A stretch of DNA of 64,000 bases, taken from Halopseudomonas phragmitis. GTDB taxonomy: Bacteria > Pseudomonadota > Gammaproteobacteria > Pseudomonadales > Pseudomonadaceae. Positions 34,975 to 44,777 of this stretch are shown here, piece by piece. The first letter of the stretch is position 1; each line of letters begins with the position of its first letter. The stretch lies in the NCBI RefSeq assembly GCF_002056295.1, contig NZ_CP020100.1:3061501-3125500 (forward strand), written 5' to 3'. Under the pieces are notes generated by a model that saw nothing but the letters and a program-made list of their open reading frames with translations, did not search any database and had not been told where the DNA came from. The position numbers were made by a program, and so were the translations under genes.

Positions 34975-36429
34975 TTACTTCTTGATCAACACGGTTTTCG
35001 GGTTGGTGAACAGCAGGCGGCCTTCATGGCCGTGCTCAGTGCCGATACCCGATTGCTTATGGCCACCGAAGGGAATATCGATGCCTTGCGTGTGGATCTC
35101 GTTGACCCAGACCATCCCGGTTTCCAGGCGATTGGCCACGGCCACCGCTGCCTGGGTATCACGCCCCCAGACCGAACCACCCAGGCCGAACGGACTGTCG
35201 TTCGCGCGGGCCACGACATCGTCGACGTCGTCGTACGCGATGATCGGCACGATCGGTCCGAACTGCTCCTGCTGCACGATCATCGAGCTCTCTGGCGGGT
35301 TGTCGACCACTGTTACCGGGATGAAATAGCCAGGACGGCTCTCGTCTACCTCACCGCCCAATACCACTTTGTAACCATTGGCCTTGATGTCATCCAGGAA
35401 GCTACGAACCTTGTCGTACTGCATCTTGTTCTGCACAGGGCCGACGGTCACGTTCGGGTCGAGACCGTCACCCATGACCTGCTGCCGCGCGTACTCAACG
35501 AACGCTGCCACGAACTCATTGCGATAACTGCTATGCACGTAGAGGCGCTTGATACCCACGCACCACTGCCCCGAGTTACCGACGGCGCCCCAGTACAGTT
35601 GCGGGATGATCGCTTGCCAGTCGGCATCAGGCATGACGATTGCCGCGTCGTTGCCGCCCATCTCCATGGTCAGCCGCTTGACGGTGCCTGCAGCCGAACG
35701 GATGACATGCTTGCCGGTCTCGGTGGAGCCGGTGAAACTGATCTTGGCGATGTCCGGGTGAGCGGTCATTTGCGGGCCCAGCTCGTTGCCACCTGAAACC
35801 ACTGAAAGCACACCAGCAGGCAGCACGGACTGAGCAATCTGCCCAAAGCGCAAGGTGGTGAGGGGTGTGAATGGCGACGGTTTGATGACCATGGTGTTGC
35901 CGGTGATCAGCGCGGGCGCCACTTTCCACAGCGCCAGCAGCACCGGGAAATTCCACGGCGTGATCGCACCGACCACACCCAGCGGCGTGTGATGCAGCTC
36001 GACGATGTGGTTGTCGTTCTCCTCGACGATCTCCACCGGAATACGCCGCGCAGCGATCTGGCGAATCCACGAGATCGCCTGGTCAACTTCCGGCTCGGCC
36101 ATGGTTTTCAGCGGCTTGCCTTGTTCCAACGTCAGCAAGCGAGCCAGTTCATCGCGGTGTTCCAAAAGCGCATCGGCATAGGCATCCAGATAGCTCTGGC
36201 GCTGGTCGTAGCTCAGGACCGACCAGGTCTTGAACGCGCCTTTGGCAGCAGCGATCGCCGCCTCCAGTTGCTCAGGCGAACCCGACGGAGCCTTGGCGAA
36301 GACCTCGCCAGTCGCCGGATTGAACACATCGAAATGCGCATCGGTGGCGACCAGCTTACCGGCGATGGACAGGTAGTACGGGCCATCGAAAATGCTAGTA
36401 GAGCGGGAATCTTTCATGACAGTAGACAT
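34975..36429 (-). CDS. Aldehyde dehydrogenase in the electrophile-response cluster
   Basis: 484-residue NAD(P) aldehyde dehydrogenase. The active-site residues are N160 in TPWNFPVL, E256 in TMEMGGNDAA and catalytic C290 in GNSGQWCVGIKR; QEQFGPIVPI is also present. AAGGAGA lies seven bases before the ATG. It sits between the DJ-1/PfpI and OYE genes in the NemR-type cluster and probably oxidises reactive aldehydes made or met during electrophile stress. The enzyme is clearly a different lineage from the one at 6.6-8.0 kb (EMGGN and GQWC against ELGGK and GQSCC). Precise substrate unknown. Confidence 0.92.
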   Translation of the reverse strand: MSTVMKDSRSTSIFDGPYYLSIAGKLVATDAHFDVFNPATGEVFAKAPSGSPEQLEAAIAAAKGAFKTWSVLSYDQRQSYLDAYADALLEHRDELARLLTLEQGKPLKTMAEPEVDQAISWIRQIAARRIPVEIVEENDNHIVELHHTPLGVVGAITPWNFPVLLALWKVAPALITGNTMVIKPSPFTPLTTLRFGQIAQSVLPAGVLSVVSGGNELGPQMTAHPDIAKISFTGSTETGKHVIRSAAGTVKRLTMEMGGNDAAIVMPDADWQAIIPQLYWGAVGNSGQWCVGIKRLYVHSSYRNEFVAAFVEYARQQVMGDGLDPNVTVGPVQNKMQYDKVRSFLDDIKANGYKVVLGGEVDESRPGYFIPVTVVDNPPESSMIVQQEQFGPIVPIIAYDDVDDVVARANDSPFGLGGSVWGRDTQAAVAVANRLETGMVWVNEIHTQGIDIPFGGHKQSGIGTEHGHEGRLLFTNPKTVLIKK

Positions 36430-36570
36430 TAGCCTATCTCCTTGAATCCAAATGAAAATCTATTGACTTAAATGATCAAGACAGCTTTCTTCAGGCAGCA
36501 GAAATCCCGTCACCCAAAAGGCGACTGCTGCTGCGGTGTTGTTATGCGGTAGCGTGCGCGAGGGCGCTCA

Positions 36571-36595
36571 GAGCGGGCGCACAGTGCGCCCGCTC
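36571..36595. repeat. Perfect 12-bp palindrome between DJ-1 and ALDH genes
   Basis: GAGCGGGCGCAC, one base, then GTGCGCCCGCTC. It lies in the 208-base gap between the DJ-1/PfpI stop and the aldehyde dehydrogenase start. Neither strand has a T-run, so it may be a rho-dependent stop, an mRNA-stabilising structure or a REP-like element. No second copy was noticed in the window. Confidence 0.6.
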
Positions 36596-36637
36596 ATTAC
36601 TTGCACGGGTTCGTCTGAACCCTGCAGATTGCGCGAA

Positions 36638-37315
36638 TCAAGCCAGCAGTTTGAGCAAGGCGTTGGCAGCGGACTCTGAGCTGGCGGGGTTCTGACCAGT
36701 GACCAGGCGCCCGTCGACTACGGTGAACGGCTGCCAGTCGCCGGCTTTCTCATAACGTGCGCCAAGTGCCTGGAACTCGTCCTCGATGAGGAAAGGCACC
36801 ACGTCAGTCAGTCCTACAGCGGCCTCTTCGCTGTTGGTGAAACCAGTCACCCGGCGGCCCTTGATCAGCGGCTCGCCATCCGCAGCCTTGACGTGGCGCA
36901 GCACGCCCGGAGCATGGCAGACGAAACCGATTGGCTTACCGGCGCGCTCGAAGCTTTCGATCAGGGCGATGGATGTATCCGACTCCGCCAGATCCCACAG
37001 AGGGCCATGGCCGCCTGGGTAGAACACCGTGTCGAAATCCTCAGCCTTCACTTCACTGAGTTTCACCGTGCTGGCCAGGGCTTGCTGCGTGGCCGGATCG
37101 GCAGCGAAACGGTGGGTCGCCTCGGTCTGGAAATCCGGCAGATCACTCTTGGGATCCAGAGGCGGCTGGCCACCGGCTGGCGATGCCAGCACGATGTCGG
37201 CCCCGGCGTCCTTGAAGACGTAGTAAGGCGCGGCGAACTCTTCCAGCCAGAAGCCGGTTTTATTGCCGGTGTTACCCAGCTTGTCATGGGATGTCAGAAC
37301 CATCAGAACTTTCAT
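36638..37315 (-). CDS. DJ-1/PfpI family protein (Hsp31/glyoxalase III-like)
   Basis: 225-residue single-domain DJ-1/PfpI protein. The nucleophilic Cys lies in the elbow GFVCHAPGVLRHV (near residue 133), preceded by FYPGGHGPLWDL. Close relatives act as glutathione-independent glyoxalases, repair glyoxal adducts or serve as chaperones. The start at MKVLMVLTSHD is preferred because GAGG is eight bases upstream; an ATG two codons earlier is too close to it. It lies directly after the NemR-like repressor gene. In E. coli the comparable operon carries glyoxalase I (gloA), so this protein may take that place here, by inference. Confidence 0.85.
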   Translation of the reverse strand: MKVLMVLTSHDKLGNTGNKTGFWLEEFAAPYYVFKDAGADIVLASPAGGQPPLDPKSDLPDFQTEATHRFAADPATQQALASTVKLSEVKAEDFDTVFYPGGHGPLWDLAESDTSIALIESFERAGKPIGFVCHAPGVLRHVKAADGEPLIKGRRVTGFTNSEEAAVGLTDVVPFLIEDEFQALGARYEKAGDWQPFTVVDGRLVTGQNPASSESAANALLKLLA

Positions 37316-37374
37316 GATCATTGCCTCATAGTGGGTATTGCATTGGTTTCGACCGACCCTTGCCGGTCATGGGT

Positions 37375-37968
37375 TCACTGGTTACCGAGAAGGTGTTGCG
37401 TCTGCTGCAGTGCCTCTTCGAACGAATCGGGCGTACGGGTGATCTTGGTCATCACACTGGCCCCCAACCACAGGGCATAGAGCCTCAGTGCCAGCTGAGC
37501 GGGCGTAGCAACGATGGTTACCGTGCCCTCCTCCACGCCTCTGCTGATCGCAGCCTCCAGCCGCTCGACGATCTGCGCGGTACCGCGCCGAAGTGCCAAT
37601 CGCATCGGTTCGGAAAGATCGGCGACTTCAGCGCCCAATTTCACGGCCAGGCATTTACCGCACTCGACCTGACAGGTCTGGTTGGAGATCCACAGTTGCC
37701 AGTAACGCATCAGCGCGTCATGGGCGCTGGTTGCTGGGTCCTGAAAAATACGATCCATGTCAGCGAAATAGGTTTCGAAGTAGTGCTCCAGCAGCGCTGT
37801 GCCGAAGGCGTCCTTCGAAGCGAAGTAGTGGTAGAAGGAACCCTTCGGCACGCCCGCGGCATTCAGTACCTCATTCAGCCCAACAGCGGAGAAACCTTTG
37901 CGGGCGATGATCGATTGGGCGGCGCCGAAAATGCGCTGCCGGGTCTGATTGCTATCAGTGGTTGTCAT
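37375..37968 (-). CDS. nemR: NemR-type TetR repressor with conserved Cys106
   Basis: 197-residue TetR-family repressor. The helix-turn-helix reads VGLNEVLNAAGVPKGSFYHYFASKDAFG (about 29-56). The core aligns without gaps, from memory, to E. coli NemR: CLAVKLGAEVADLSEPMR against the CLTVKLSAEVCDLSEDMR block. This puts C106 at the position of the NemR redox-sensing cysteine. C99 and C103 are additional. NemR senses electrophiles and reactive chlorine and derepresses nemA and a glyoxalase. A NemR-box-like inverted repeat lies 16 bases upstream of the start codon, consistent with autoregulation and control of the whole minus-strand cluster. Confidence 0.88.
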   Translation of the reverse strand: MTTTDSNQTRQRIFGAAQSIIARKGFSAVGLNEVLNAAGVPKGSFYHYFASKDAFGTALLEHYFETYFADMDRIFQDPATSAHDALMRYWQLWISNQTCQVECGKCLAVKLGAEVADLSEPMRLALRRGTAQIVERLEAAISRGVEEGTVTIVATPAQLALRLYALWLGASVMTKITRTPDSFEEALQQTQHLLGNQ

Positions 37969-37983
37969 AGCTGCCTGCCTAAG

Positions 37984-37998
37984 TAGACCAGTCGTCTA
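37984..37998. promoter_or_regulatory. NemR-like operator
   Basis: TAGAC-CAGTC-GTCTA, a perfect 5-bp inverted repeat that extends with one mismatch on each side. It resembles the known NemR box (TAGACC...GGTCTA). It lies between the divergent nemR and AraC-type genes, where it could control both. Confidence 0.75.
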
Positions 37999-38140
37999 GT
38001 TCGTTGGAGCTATGTTAGGAGTCGGTACTGATAGCAGCAATGTCATATCTGCAAGGATTTCGGACATGCACGGCAAGCCGATTGCGCAAACCACCCGGCT
38101 CTCCGACAATAGACGCATGCCCGCAGAGAGGAAATGATCG

Positions 38141-39091
38141 ATGCATACCGTGGCATTAGTGGTCTACCCGCAATTCCAAGCGCTGAGCCTGTCGGTCGGT
38201 TCCGTATTCGAATGCGCCAATCTCCTGCATGGCGAGCCGGTCTACCGGTTCACTCTGGTGTCCGAGACAGGTGGAGCCGTGCTGTCGTCTCAGGGCTTCT
38301 CGGTCAATACCGAGGCGCTCGGCCTGGCTGGCTATGACACCATCATCGTCAGCGGCTACCTGGAGTTGGGTGAACCCAGTCCCGAGCTGCTGACGTGTCT
38401 ATCCAGCACCAGCTCGCAATCGCGACGTATTGCATCACTGTGCACAGGAGTCTTCGTGCTCGCCGAAGCCGGCCTATTGGAGGGCAAACGGGTCACGACT
38501 CATTGGTTGCACGTGCCCGAGTTCAAGAAACGTCATCCCACTGTCAGAATCGATGATGATCGGCTGTTCGTAGTCGACGGGCAGATCTGGACGGGTGCAG
38601 GCATGAGTGCCGGAGTGGATCTTGCCCTGGCCATGGTAGAGAGCGACCTGGGCCCTGACCTGGCCCGCCGCGTGGCCCGCAAACTGGTAATCGCCCAGCG
38701 CCGGGGCGCTGAGCAATCACAGCTCTCGGCTCTGCTGGAGATAGACCCCAAATCCGACCGCGTACAACTGGCGATGGCCTATGCGCGCGAAAACCTGCGC
38801 AGTGATCTCTCGGTCGAGGCACTGGCAGATGTCGCGCGACTAAGCCCTCGCCAGTTTAGTCGAGTGTTCCGCGAGGAAACCGGAAAAACTCCAGCGAAAG
38901 CAGTCGAAAGTCTGCGAATAGAGGCCGCACGCGTGATGATGGAGACGAGCCGTCATCCAGTAGAAGTGATCGCACGCGAGACTGGTTTCGGCGATCGTGA
39001 GCGCATGCGTCAGGCTTTTCTACGTGCCTATGGGAAACCGCCGCAATTGATGCGAGATGAGCTGTACAAGACAGCCAACGGGGCAGGCTGA
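38141..39091 (+). CDS. GlxA-type AraC regulator with DJ-1/PfpI sensor domain
   Basis: 316-residue transcription factor. Residues 1-190 form a DJ-1/PfpI-like domain; the expected elbow cysteine is in ASLCTGVFVLAEAGLL near residue 108. The C-terminal 100 residues are an AraC double helix-turn-helix (SVEALADVARLSPRQFSRVFREETGKTPAKAVESLRIEAARVMM, then VEVIARETGFGDRERMRQAFLRAYGKPP). Such proteins usually activate catabolic or stress genes. The gene is divergent from nemR with 172 bases between starts, so it may be a second regulator of the electrophile cluster. Ligand unknown. It ends before a strong bidirectional terminator. Confidence 0.9.
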   Translation: MHTVALVVYPQFQALSLSVGSVFECANLLHGEPVYRFTLVSETGGAVLSSQGFSVNTEALGLAGYDTIIVSGYLELGEPSPELLTCLSSTSSQSRRIASLCTGVFVLAEAGLLEGKRVTTHWLHVPEFKKRHPTVRIDDDRLFVVDGQIWTGAGMSAGVDLALAMVESDLGPDLARRVARKLVIAQRRGAEQSQLSALLEIDPKSDRVQLAMAYARENLRSDLSVEALADVARLSPRQFSRVFREETGKTPAKAVESLRIEAARVMMETSRHPVEVIARETGFGDRERMRQAFLRAYGKPPQLMRDELYKTANGAG

Positions 39092-39200
39092 ACACGCCTA
39101 TTAGAACTTGCTCACCAACAGATACACCTGAGTTCCCTACTGCAACCACAATTCTCTCAGTAGCGCTCACTGTAGTCGCCTACCAAAAAACAGCAGGCAT

Positions 39201-39236
39201 AAAAAATCCAGTCACCGCTAAGTGACTGGATTTTTT
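39201..39236. terminator. Bidirectional terminator between the AraC gene and tRNA-Pro
   Basis: TCCAGTCAC pairs with GTGACTGGA around CGCTAA, extended by A6 and T6 on either side. Its 36 bases fit rho-independent stops for the AraC-type gene (plus) and tRNA-Pro (minus). Confidence 0.92.
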
Positions 39237-39243
39237 CTGAAGT

Positions 39244-39321
<78 letters not shown>

Positions 39322-39400
39322 CGATGCCTGAGCTTGTCGGCTCAGGCGGGTCGCATCATACAATAACTGCCTGAAATGAGAAAGTTTTTTTTCGATTCAG

Positions 39401-39769
39401 TCAGTGATGCGAACGCATTTTGAGCACCTGCAGCACATCTTCCAGTTCGGCAATAGTCTGACGGATCAGTTGCTTGTACTGGGTAATGTCTTCCTTGGCC
39501 TCCTCGCCGGACAGGCGCTGTCGCGCACCGCCGATGGTGAAACCCTGGTCGTACAACAAGGCGCGGATCTGGCGGATCATCAGCACATCCTGGCGCTGAT
39601 AATAGCGGCGATTGCCGCGCCGCTTGACCGGCGACAACTGCGGAAACTCCTGTTCCCAGTAGCGCAGGACATGCGGTTTGACCGCACAGAGTTCACTGAC
39701 CTCACCAATGGTGAAGTAGCGTTTGCCGGGGATAGCCGGCAGTTCATCGTTATGGCTGGGTTCCAGCAT
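39401..39769 (-). CDS. MerR family regulator downstream of ihfA
   Basis: 122-residue MerR-type protein, with the winged helix [42 protein letters not shown] (about 16-56) and a coiled-coil dimerisation helix after it. It lacks C-terminal metal cysteines, so it is not a metal sensor of the classic kind. Its first 20 bases overlap the end of ihfA. This arrangement, with a tRNA-Pro following, is conserved in Pseudomonas. Function is unknown there too. GGA lies a few bases before the ATG. Confidence 0.9.
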   Translation of the reverse strand: MLEPSHNDELPAIPGKRYFTIGEVSELCAVKPHVLRYWEQEFPQLSPVKRRGNRRYYQRQDVLMIRQIRALLYDQGFTIGGARQRLSGEEAKEDITQYKQLIRQTIAELEDVLQVLKMRSHH

Positions 39770-40052
39770 AGGCTTCCACTCGTGCCTTGAGTTTTTGTCC
39801 GGGCCTGAAGGTTACGACACGTCGGGCGGTAATTGGTATTTCTTCACCGGTCTTGGGATTGCGGCCGGGGCGCTGGCGCTTGTCGCGCAGGTCGAAGTTG
39901 CCGAATCCGGACAACTTGACCTGCTCGTTGTGCTCCAGCGCGTTGCGGATCTCCTCGAAAAACAGCTCGACCAGTTCTTTGGCTTCACGCTTGTTAAAGC
40001 CTAGTTCCTCGTACAGCCTTTCGGCCATTTCTGCTTTTGTCAGAGCCCCCAT
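39750..40052 (-). CDS. ihfA: Integration host factor subunit alpha
   Basis: 100-residue DNA-bending protein that pairs with IhfB. It begins [40 protein letters not shown] and carries the beta-arm motif [29 protein letters not shown]. It starts four bases after the pheT stop and overlaps merR at its end, the normal pheST-ihfA operon order. IHF acts on sigma-54 promoters, replication and recombination throughout the genome. The sequence looks entirely ordinary. Confidence 0.97.
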   Translation of the reverse strand: MGALTKAEMAERLYEELGFNKREAKELVELFFEEIRNALEHNEQVKLSGFGNFDLRDKRQRPGRNPKTGEEIPITARRVVTFRPGQKLKARVEAYAGTQP

Positions 40053-40056
40053 ACAC

Positions 40057-42438
40057 CTATTTCCTTAACGTGGCATTGAACCCTTGCTCCAGGGACGTCA
40101 GCACCTTGTCCATGACAGCGTTCACCTCTTCATCAGTAAGAGTGCGCGATGAATGCTGTAAGGTCAAGCCGATGGCCAGACTTTTTCTATTGGGATCAAT
40201 ACCTTTGCCTTCATACACGTCAAACAACCTGAGGTTCTTGAGGTTTTCGCCTGCATTGCGGCGGATATCCTCGAGCAAATCCTCGGCCATGACCTGCTTG
40301 TCGACGAGTACGGCAATGTCCCTTCTGACCTCGGGGAAACGCGACAGTTCAGAGAATGCCGGCAATACGCCCTCGCTGATACGCTCAAGCTCCAGTTCGA
40401 ACGCAAATACCGGGCCCTGCAGATCCAGCTCGCTGAGCAATTGCGGATGCAACGCGCCCAGCCAGCCAACGACTTCGCCATTGCGACTGATCCGTGCACT
40501 CTGGCCAGGATGCAGAGCTGGGTGTTCGGCCGGCTCGAACCGGTAGCTGGACAGTGCCCCACCCTGCCCCAGTATGGCTTCGACATCACCCTTGAGGTCA
40601 TAGAAGTCGAGCTTGTCGCCGGCATTGGCCCAGGCTTCGGGCAGCCGGGTGCCAGTGGCGATACCCGCCAGCATCGGTTGCTGCAGCAATTCGCCGCTGG
40701 CTTGCGGCAGGAAGCGCAGGCCGCTTTCGAACAACCGCACCCGCGGTTGCTGGCGGTTCTGGTTGTGCAGTACTGCCTTGCTCAAACCCGGCAGCAGACT
40801 GGTGCGCATGACCGCCAAATCAGCGGAGATCGGATTGGCCAGTGCCAGCGGCTCATGCACAGGATCAAACAACTTGCTCAGCCCCGGCTCGATGAAGCTG
40901 TAGGTGATCGCTTCCTGGTAACCACGGGCAACCAGCAGCCGGCGCAGCACAGTCAGCTCACTGCGCGCTTCAGGCTTGGCAGTCAGATTCAGGTCGGCAG
41001 TTGGCGCGCTGACCGGCAGGCGGTTGTAGCCATACAGGCGAGCCAGCTCTTCAATCAGATCGATCTCCAGGCTGATATCGAAGCGATGACTGGGTACTTC
41101 GACCTGCCACTGCCCTTCGCCATCGGCTGCGATTCCCAGGCCCAGGTTGCTCAAATAAGCTTCGATATCGGCCCTGGGCAGCTCCATGCCCAGCATCTGG
41201 GTAATACGCTCGTTGCGCAGGGTGATATGGGCGATCTTCGGCAGGTGCTCGGACGCAACCTGTTCGATGACCGGGCCCGGCTCACCGCCGACAATCTCCA
41301 GCAGCAGGGCGGTGGCGCGCTCGACCGCTTCGCGCTGCAACTGCCAGTCGACACCACGCTCGAAACGATGCGAGGAGTCGGTGTGCAGGCCATAACCACG
41401 GGCCTTGCCGGCGATGGCGATGGTGTCAAAGAAGGCGCTTTCCAGGAACAGGTCGGTGGTACTGGCCGCCACGCCACTGTGCTCGCCCCCCATGATCCCG
41501 GCCATGGCCAGCGGACGCTCATGATCGGCAATAACCAGGGTATCCGGGCGCAGGCTGACTTCCTGACCATCAAGCAGAACCAGCTTCTCGCCCTCTTCGG
41601 CCAGGCGCACGCGGATGCCGCCCTTGATTTCAGTCAGGTCGAAGGCATGCATGGGCTGGCCCAGCTCGAGCATCACATAGTTGGTGATATCGACCGCCGG
41701 ATCAATGCTGCGGATGTCGCTGCGACGCAGACGCTCAATCATCCACAAGGGCGTTGGCCGCGACAGGTCCACATTGCGAATAACGCGACCGATGTAACGC
41801 GGGCAGGCTTGCGGTGCCAGCAACTCAACCGGACGGGTTTCGTCATGCACGGCCGGTACCGGGTCGATCTGCGGGCGCTGCAGCGGCGCTGCGTAATTGG
41901 CCGCCACTTCACGGGCCAGACCGGCAATCGACTGGCAGTCACCACGGTTGGGAGTCAGGTCGACTTCGATAATGGCATCGTCCAGCCCCAGATAGACGCG
42001 CAGATCCTGACCCACCGGCGCATCGGCCGGCAGTTCGAACAGCCCGTCATGGTCTTCGGACAGCTTCAGCTCGGACGCCGAGCACAGCATGCCAGAGGAC
42101 TCAACGCCGCGCAGTTTGGCCTTCTTGATCTTGAAGTCTTCACCGAGTACCGCGCCAACCATGGCAAACGGCACCTTGATACCGGCCCGGGCGTTGGGTG
42201 CGCCGCAGACTACCTGGAATTCCTCGTTGCCACTGCTGACCCGGCAAACTCGCAACTTGTCGGCATCCGGATGCTGCTCGGCGCTCAGGATCTCGCCCAC
42301 CACCACGCCGCTGAACTCGCCAGCAGCCGGGGTGACGCTGTCCACTTCCAGACCGGTCATCGACAGCCGGGCGACCAGTTCGTCCCGGCTCACCTGCGGA
42401 TTGACCCAGCTCCGCAGCCACTGTTCACTGAATTTCAT
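40057..42438 (-). CDS. pheT: Phenylalanyl-tRNA synthetase beta subunit
   Basis: 793-residue beta chain of the alpha2-beta2 enzyme that charges tRNA-Phe. The tRNA-binding OB domain is at 40-150, B3/B4 editing domain with the expected [26 protein letters not shown] near 330, and the C-terminal ferredoxin-like anticodon domain (about 700-793). Size is that of Pseudomonas PheT. It begins 34 bases after pheS and is followed by ihfA. No disruption is seen. Confidence 0.97.
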   Translation of the reverse strand: MKFSEQWLRSWVNPQVSRDELVARLSMTGLEVDSVTPAAGEFSGVVVGEILSAEQHPDADKLRVCRVSSGNEEFQVVCGAPNARAGIKVPFAMVGAVLGEDFKIKKAKLRGVESSGMLCSASELKLSEDHDGLFELPADAPVGQDLRVYLGLDDAIIEVDLTPNRGDCQSIAGLAREVAANYAAPLQRPQIDPVPAVHDETRPVELLAPQACPRYIGRVIRNVDLSRPTPLWMIERLRRSDIRSIDPAVDITNYVMLELGQPMHAFDLTEIKGGIRVRLAEEGEKLVLLDGQEVSLRPDTLVIADHERPLAMAGIMGGEHSGVAASTTDLFLESAFFDTIAIAGKARGYGLHTDSSHRFERGVDWQLQREAVERATALLLEIVGGEPGPVIEQVASEHLPKIAHITLRNERITQMLGMELPRADIEAYLSNLGLGIAADGEGQWQVEVPSHRFDISLEIDLIEELARLYGYNRLPVSAPTADLNLTAKPEARSELTVLRRLLVARGYQEAITYSFIEPGLSKLFDPVHEPLALANPISADLAVMRTSLLPGLSKAVLHNQNRQQPRVRLFESGLRFLPQASGELLQQPMLAGIATGTRLPEAWANAGDKLDFYDLKGDVEAILGQGGALSSYRFEPAEHPALHPGQSARISRNGEVVGWLGALHPQLLSELDLQGPVFAFELELERISEGVLPAFSELSRFPEVRRDIAVLVDKQVMAEDLLEDIRRNAGENLKNLRLFDVYEGKGIDPNRKSLAIGLTLQHSSRTLTDEEVNAVMDKVLTSLEQGFNATLRK

Positions 42439-42472
42439 CTTGAATTCCTGCTGTCAAAGGGTTGCCGGGTGC

Positions 42473-43544
<1,072 letters not shown>

Positions 43545-43594
43545 CATTGACGTTGCCAGCCGGCGCGAACGCCGGTGATTGTCGTAACGAGGGC

Positions 43595-43951
43595 TTAAGC
43601 CAGGCTAGCCTTTGCTTTTTCGACAATCGCGGTAAACGCCGCTTTTTCGTTCACAGCCAGATCGGCCAGAACCTTACGGTCGATTTCGATGGACGCCTTT
43701 TTCAGACCGGCGATCAGACGGCTGTAGGACAGACCGTTCTGACGGGCACCAGCGTTGATACGGGCAATCCACAGAGCACGGAACTGACGCTTGCGCTGCT
43801 TGCGGTCACGGTAGGCGTACTGACCTGCCTTGATGACGGCCTGCTTGGCAACGCGGAATACACGCGAACGTGCACCGTAGTAGCCTTTGGCGAGCTTCAG
43901 AATTTTCTTGTGACGCTTACGCGCCATTACACCACGCTTAACACGAGCCAT
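43595..43951 (-). CDS. rplT: Ribosomal protein L20
   Basis: 118-residue 50S subunit protein, starting [31 protein letters not shown]. It is an early assembly protein binding 23S rRNA, and in several bacteria represses its own operon by binding the rpmI leader. AGAGGA is eight bases upstream. Cotranscribed with infC and rpmI. No anomalies. Confidence 0.98.
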   Translation of the reverse strand: MARVKRGVMARKRHKKILKLAKGYYGARSRVFRVAKQAVIKAGQYAYRDRKQRKRQFRALWIARINAGARQNGLSYSRLIAGLKKASIEIDRKVLADLAVNEKAAFTAIVEKAKASLA

Positions 43952-43973
43952 TCTTAATATCCTCTACCTAGAC

Positions 43974-44168
43974 TTAACGGAGACGCAGCATGCGTTCAAC
44001 TTTTTGGACGTCAGAAGCATTGAGCTGCTGAGTACCACGCAGTTGGCGCTTACGCTTGGTGCTCATCTTGGTCAGGATGTGGCTCTTGAAAGCGTGCTTG
44101 TGCTTGATGCCCTTGCCAGTCACTTTAAAGCGCTTGGCGGCACCGCTTTTGGTTTTCATCTTTGCCAT
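43974..44168 (-). CDS. rpmI: Ribosomal protein L35
   Basis: 64-residue, highly basic 50S subunit protein ([32 protein letters not shown]). It lies 61 bases after infC and 22 before rplT, the standard infC-rpmI-rplT order. L20 often regulates translation here. Normal length for the family. Confidence 0.98.
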   Translation of the reverse strand: MAKMKTKSGAAKRFKVTGKGIKHKHAFKSHILTKMSTKRKRQLRGTQQLNASDVQKVERMLRLR

Positions 44169-44229
44169 GTTCGTAACTCCATAAGAGAGTAAATAAAGGT
44201 AACCACAAGGCCTGGCGTTGCCCTGGAGA

Positions 44230-44775
44230 TTACTTTTTCTTCTTGGGTGCGATGACCATCATCAGCTGCCGACCTTCCATCTTCGGGTGCTGTTCAACGG
44301 TACCGTATTCGGCCAGGTCAGCTTCGACCCGCTTCAACAGTTCCATGCCCAGCTCCTGATGCGCCATTTCGCGGCCGCGGAATCTCAGAGAGATCTTGGC
44401 CTTGTCCCCATCGGAAAGGAACCGGATCAGGTTGCGAAGCTTAACCTGATAGTCCCCTTCCTCCGTCCCTGGACGAAACTTGATTTCCTTGATTTGAATC
44501 TGCTTCTGATTCTTGCGCGCAGCCGCCTGCTGCTTTTTCTTCTCGAACAGGTGCTTGCCGTAATCCATGATCCGGCAAACTGGCGGCTGGGCATCGGGAG
44601 AGATTTCAACCAGATCGAGCTTGACCTCCTCTGCGGCTGCCATAGCTTCCTGAATGGACACGATACCGATTTGTTCTCCATCGGCGCCAATCAGGCGCAC
44701 TTCGCGCGCCGTGATGTTTTCATTGATCGGCGGACGCTGTGCGGCTCTTTTGTCTTGTCTCATCTCGCGTTTAAT
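44230..44775 (-). CDS. infC: Translation initiation factor IF-3, ATT start
   Basis: 181-residue IF-3, which checks initiator tRNA and start-codon pairing on the 30S subunit. The start is read as ATT ([10 protein letters not shown]), four codons before the first ATG. GGAG lies eight bases before the ATT, and Pseudomonas IF-3 shows the same KREMRQDKR beginning. IF-3 discriminates against ATT, which gives autogenous control. The start lies two bases after the thrS stop, and its ribosome site is within thrS. The C-terminal domain [29 protein letters not shown]... is intact. Confidence 0.95.
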   Translation of the reverse strand: MKREMRQDKRAAQRPPINENITAREVRLIGADGEQIGIVSIQEAMAAAEEVKLDLVEISPDAQPPVCRIMDYGKHLFEKKKQQAAARKNQKQIQIKEIKFRPGTEEGDYQVKLRNLIRFLSDGDKAKISLRFRGREMAHQELGMELLKRVEADLAEYGTVEQHPKMEGRQLMMVIAPKKKK

Positions 44776-44777
44776 CT

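Noticed and set aside
43545..43594. Leader peptide for pheS attenuation
   Set aside because: The short frames over the hairpin have hardly any Phe codons and no ribosome site, so a PheM equivalent cannot be supported.
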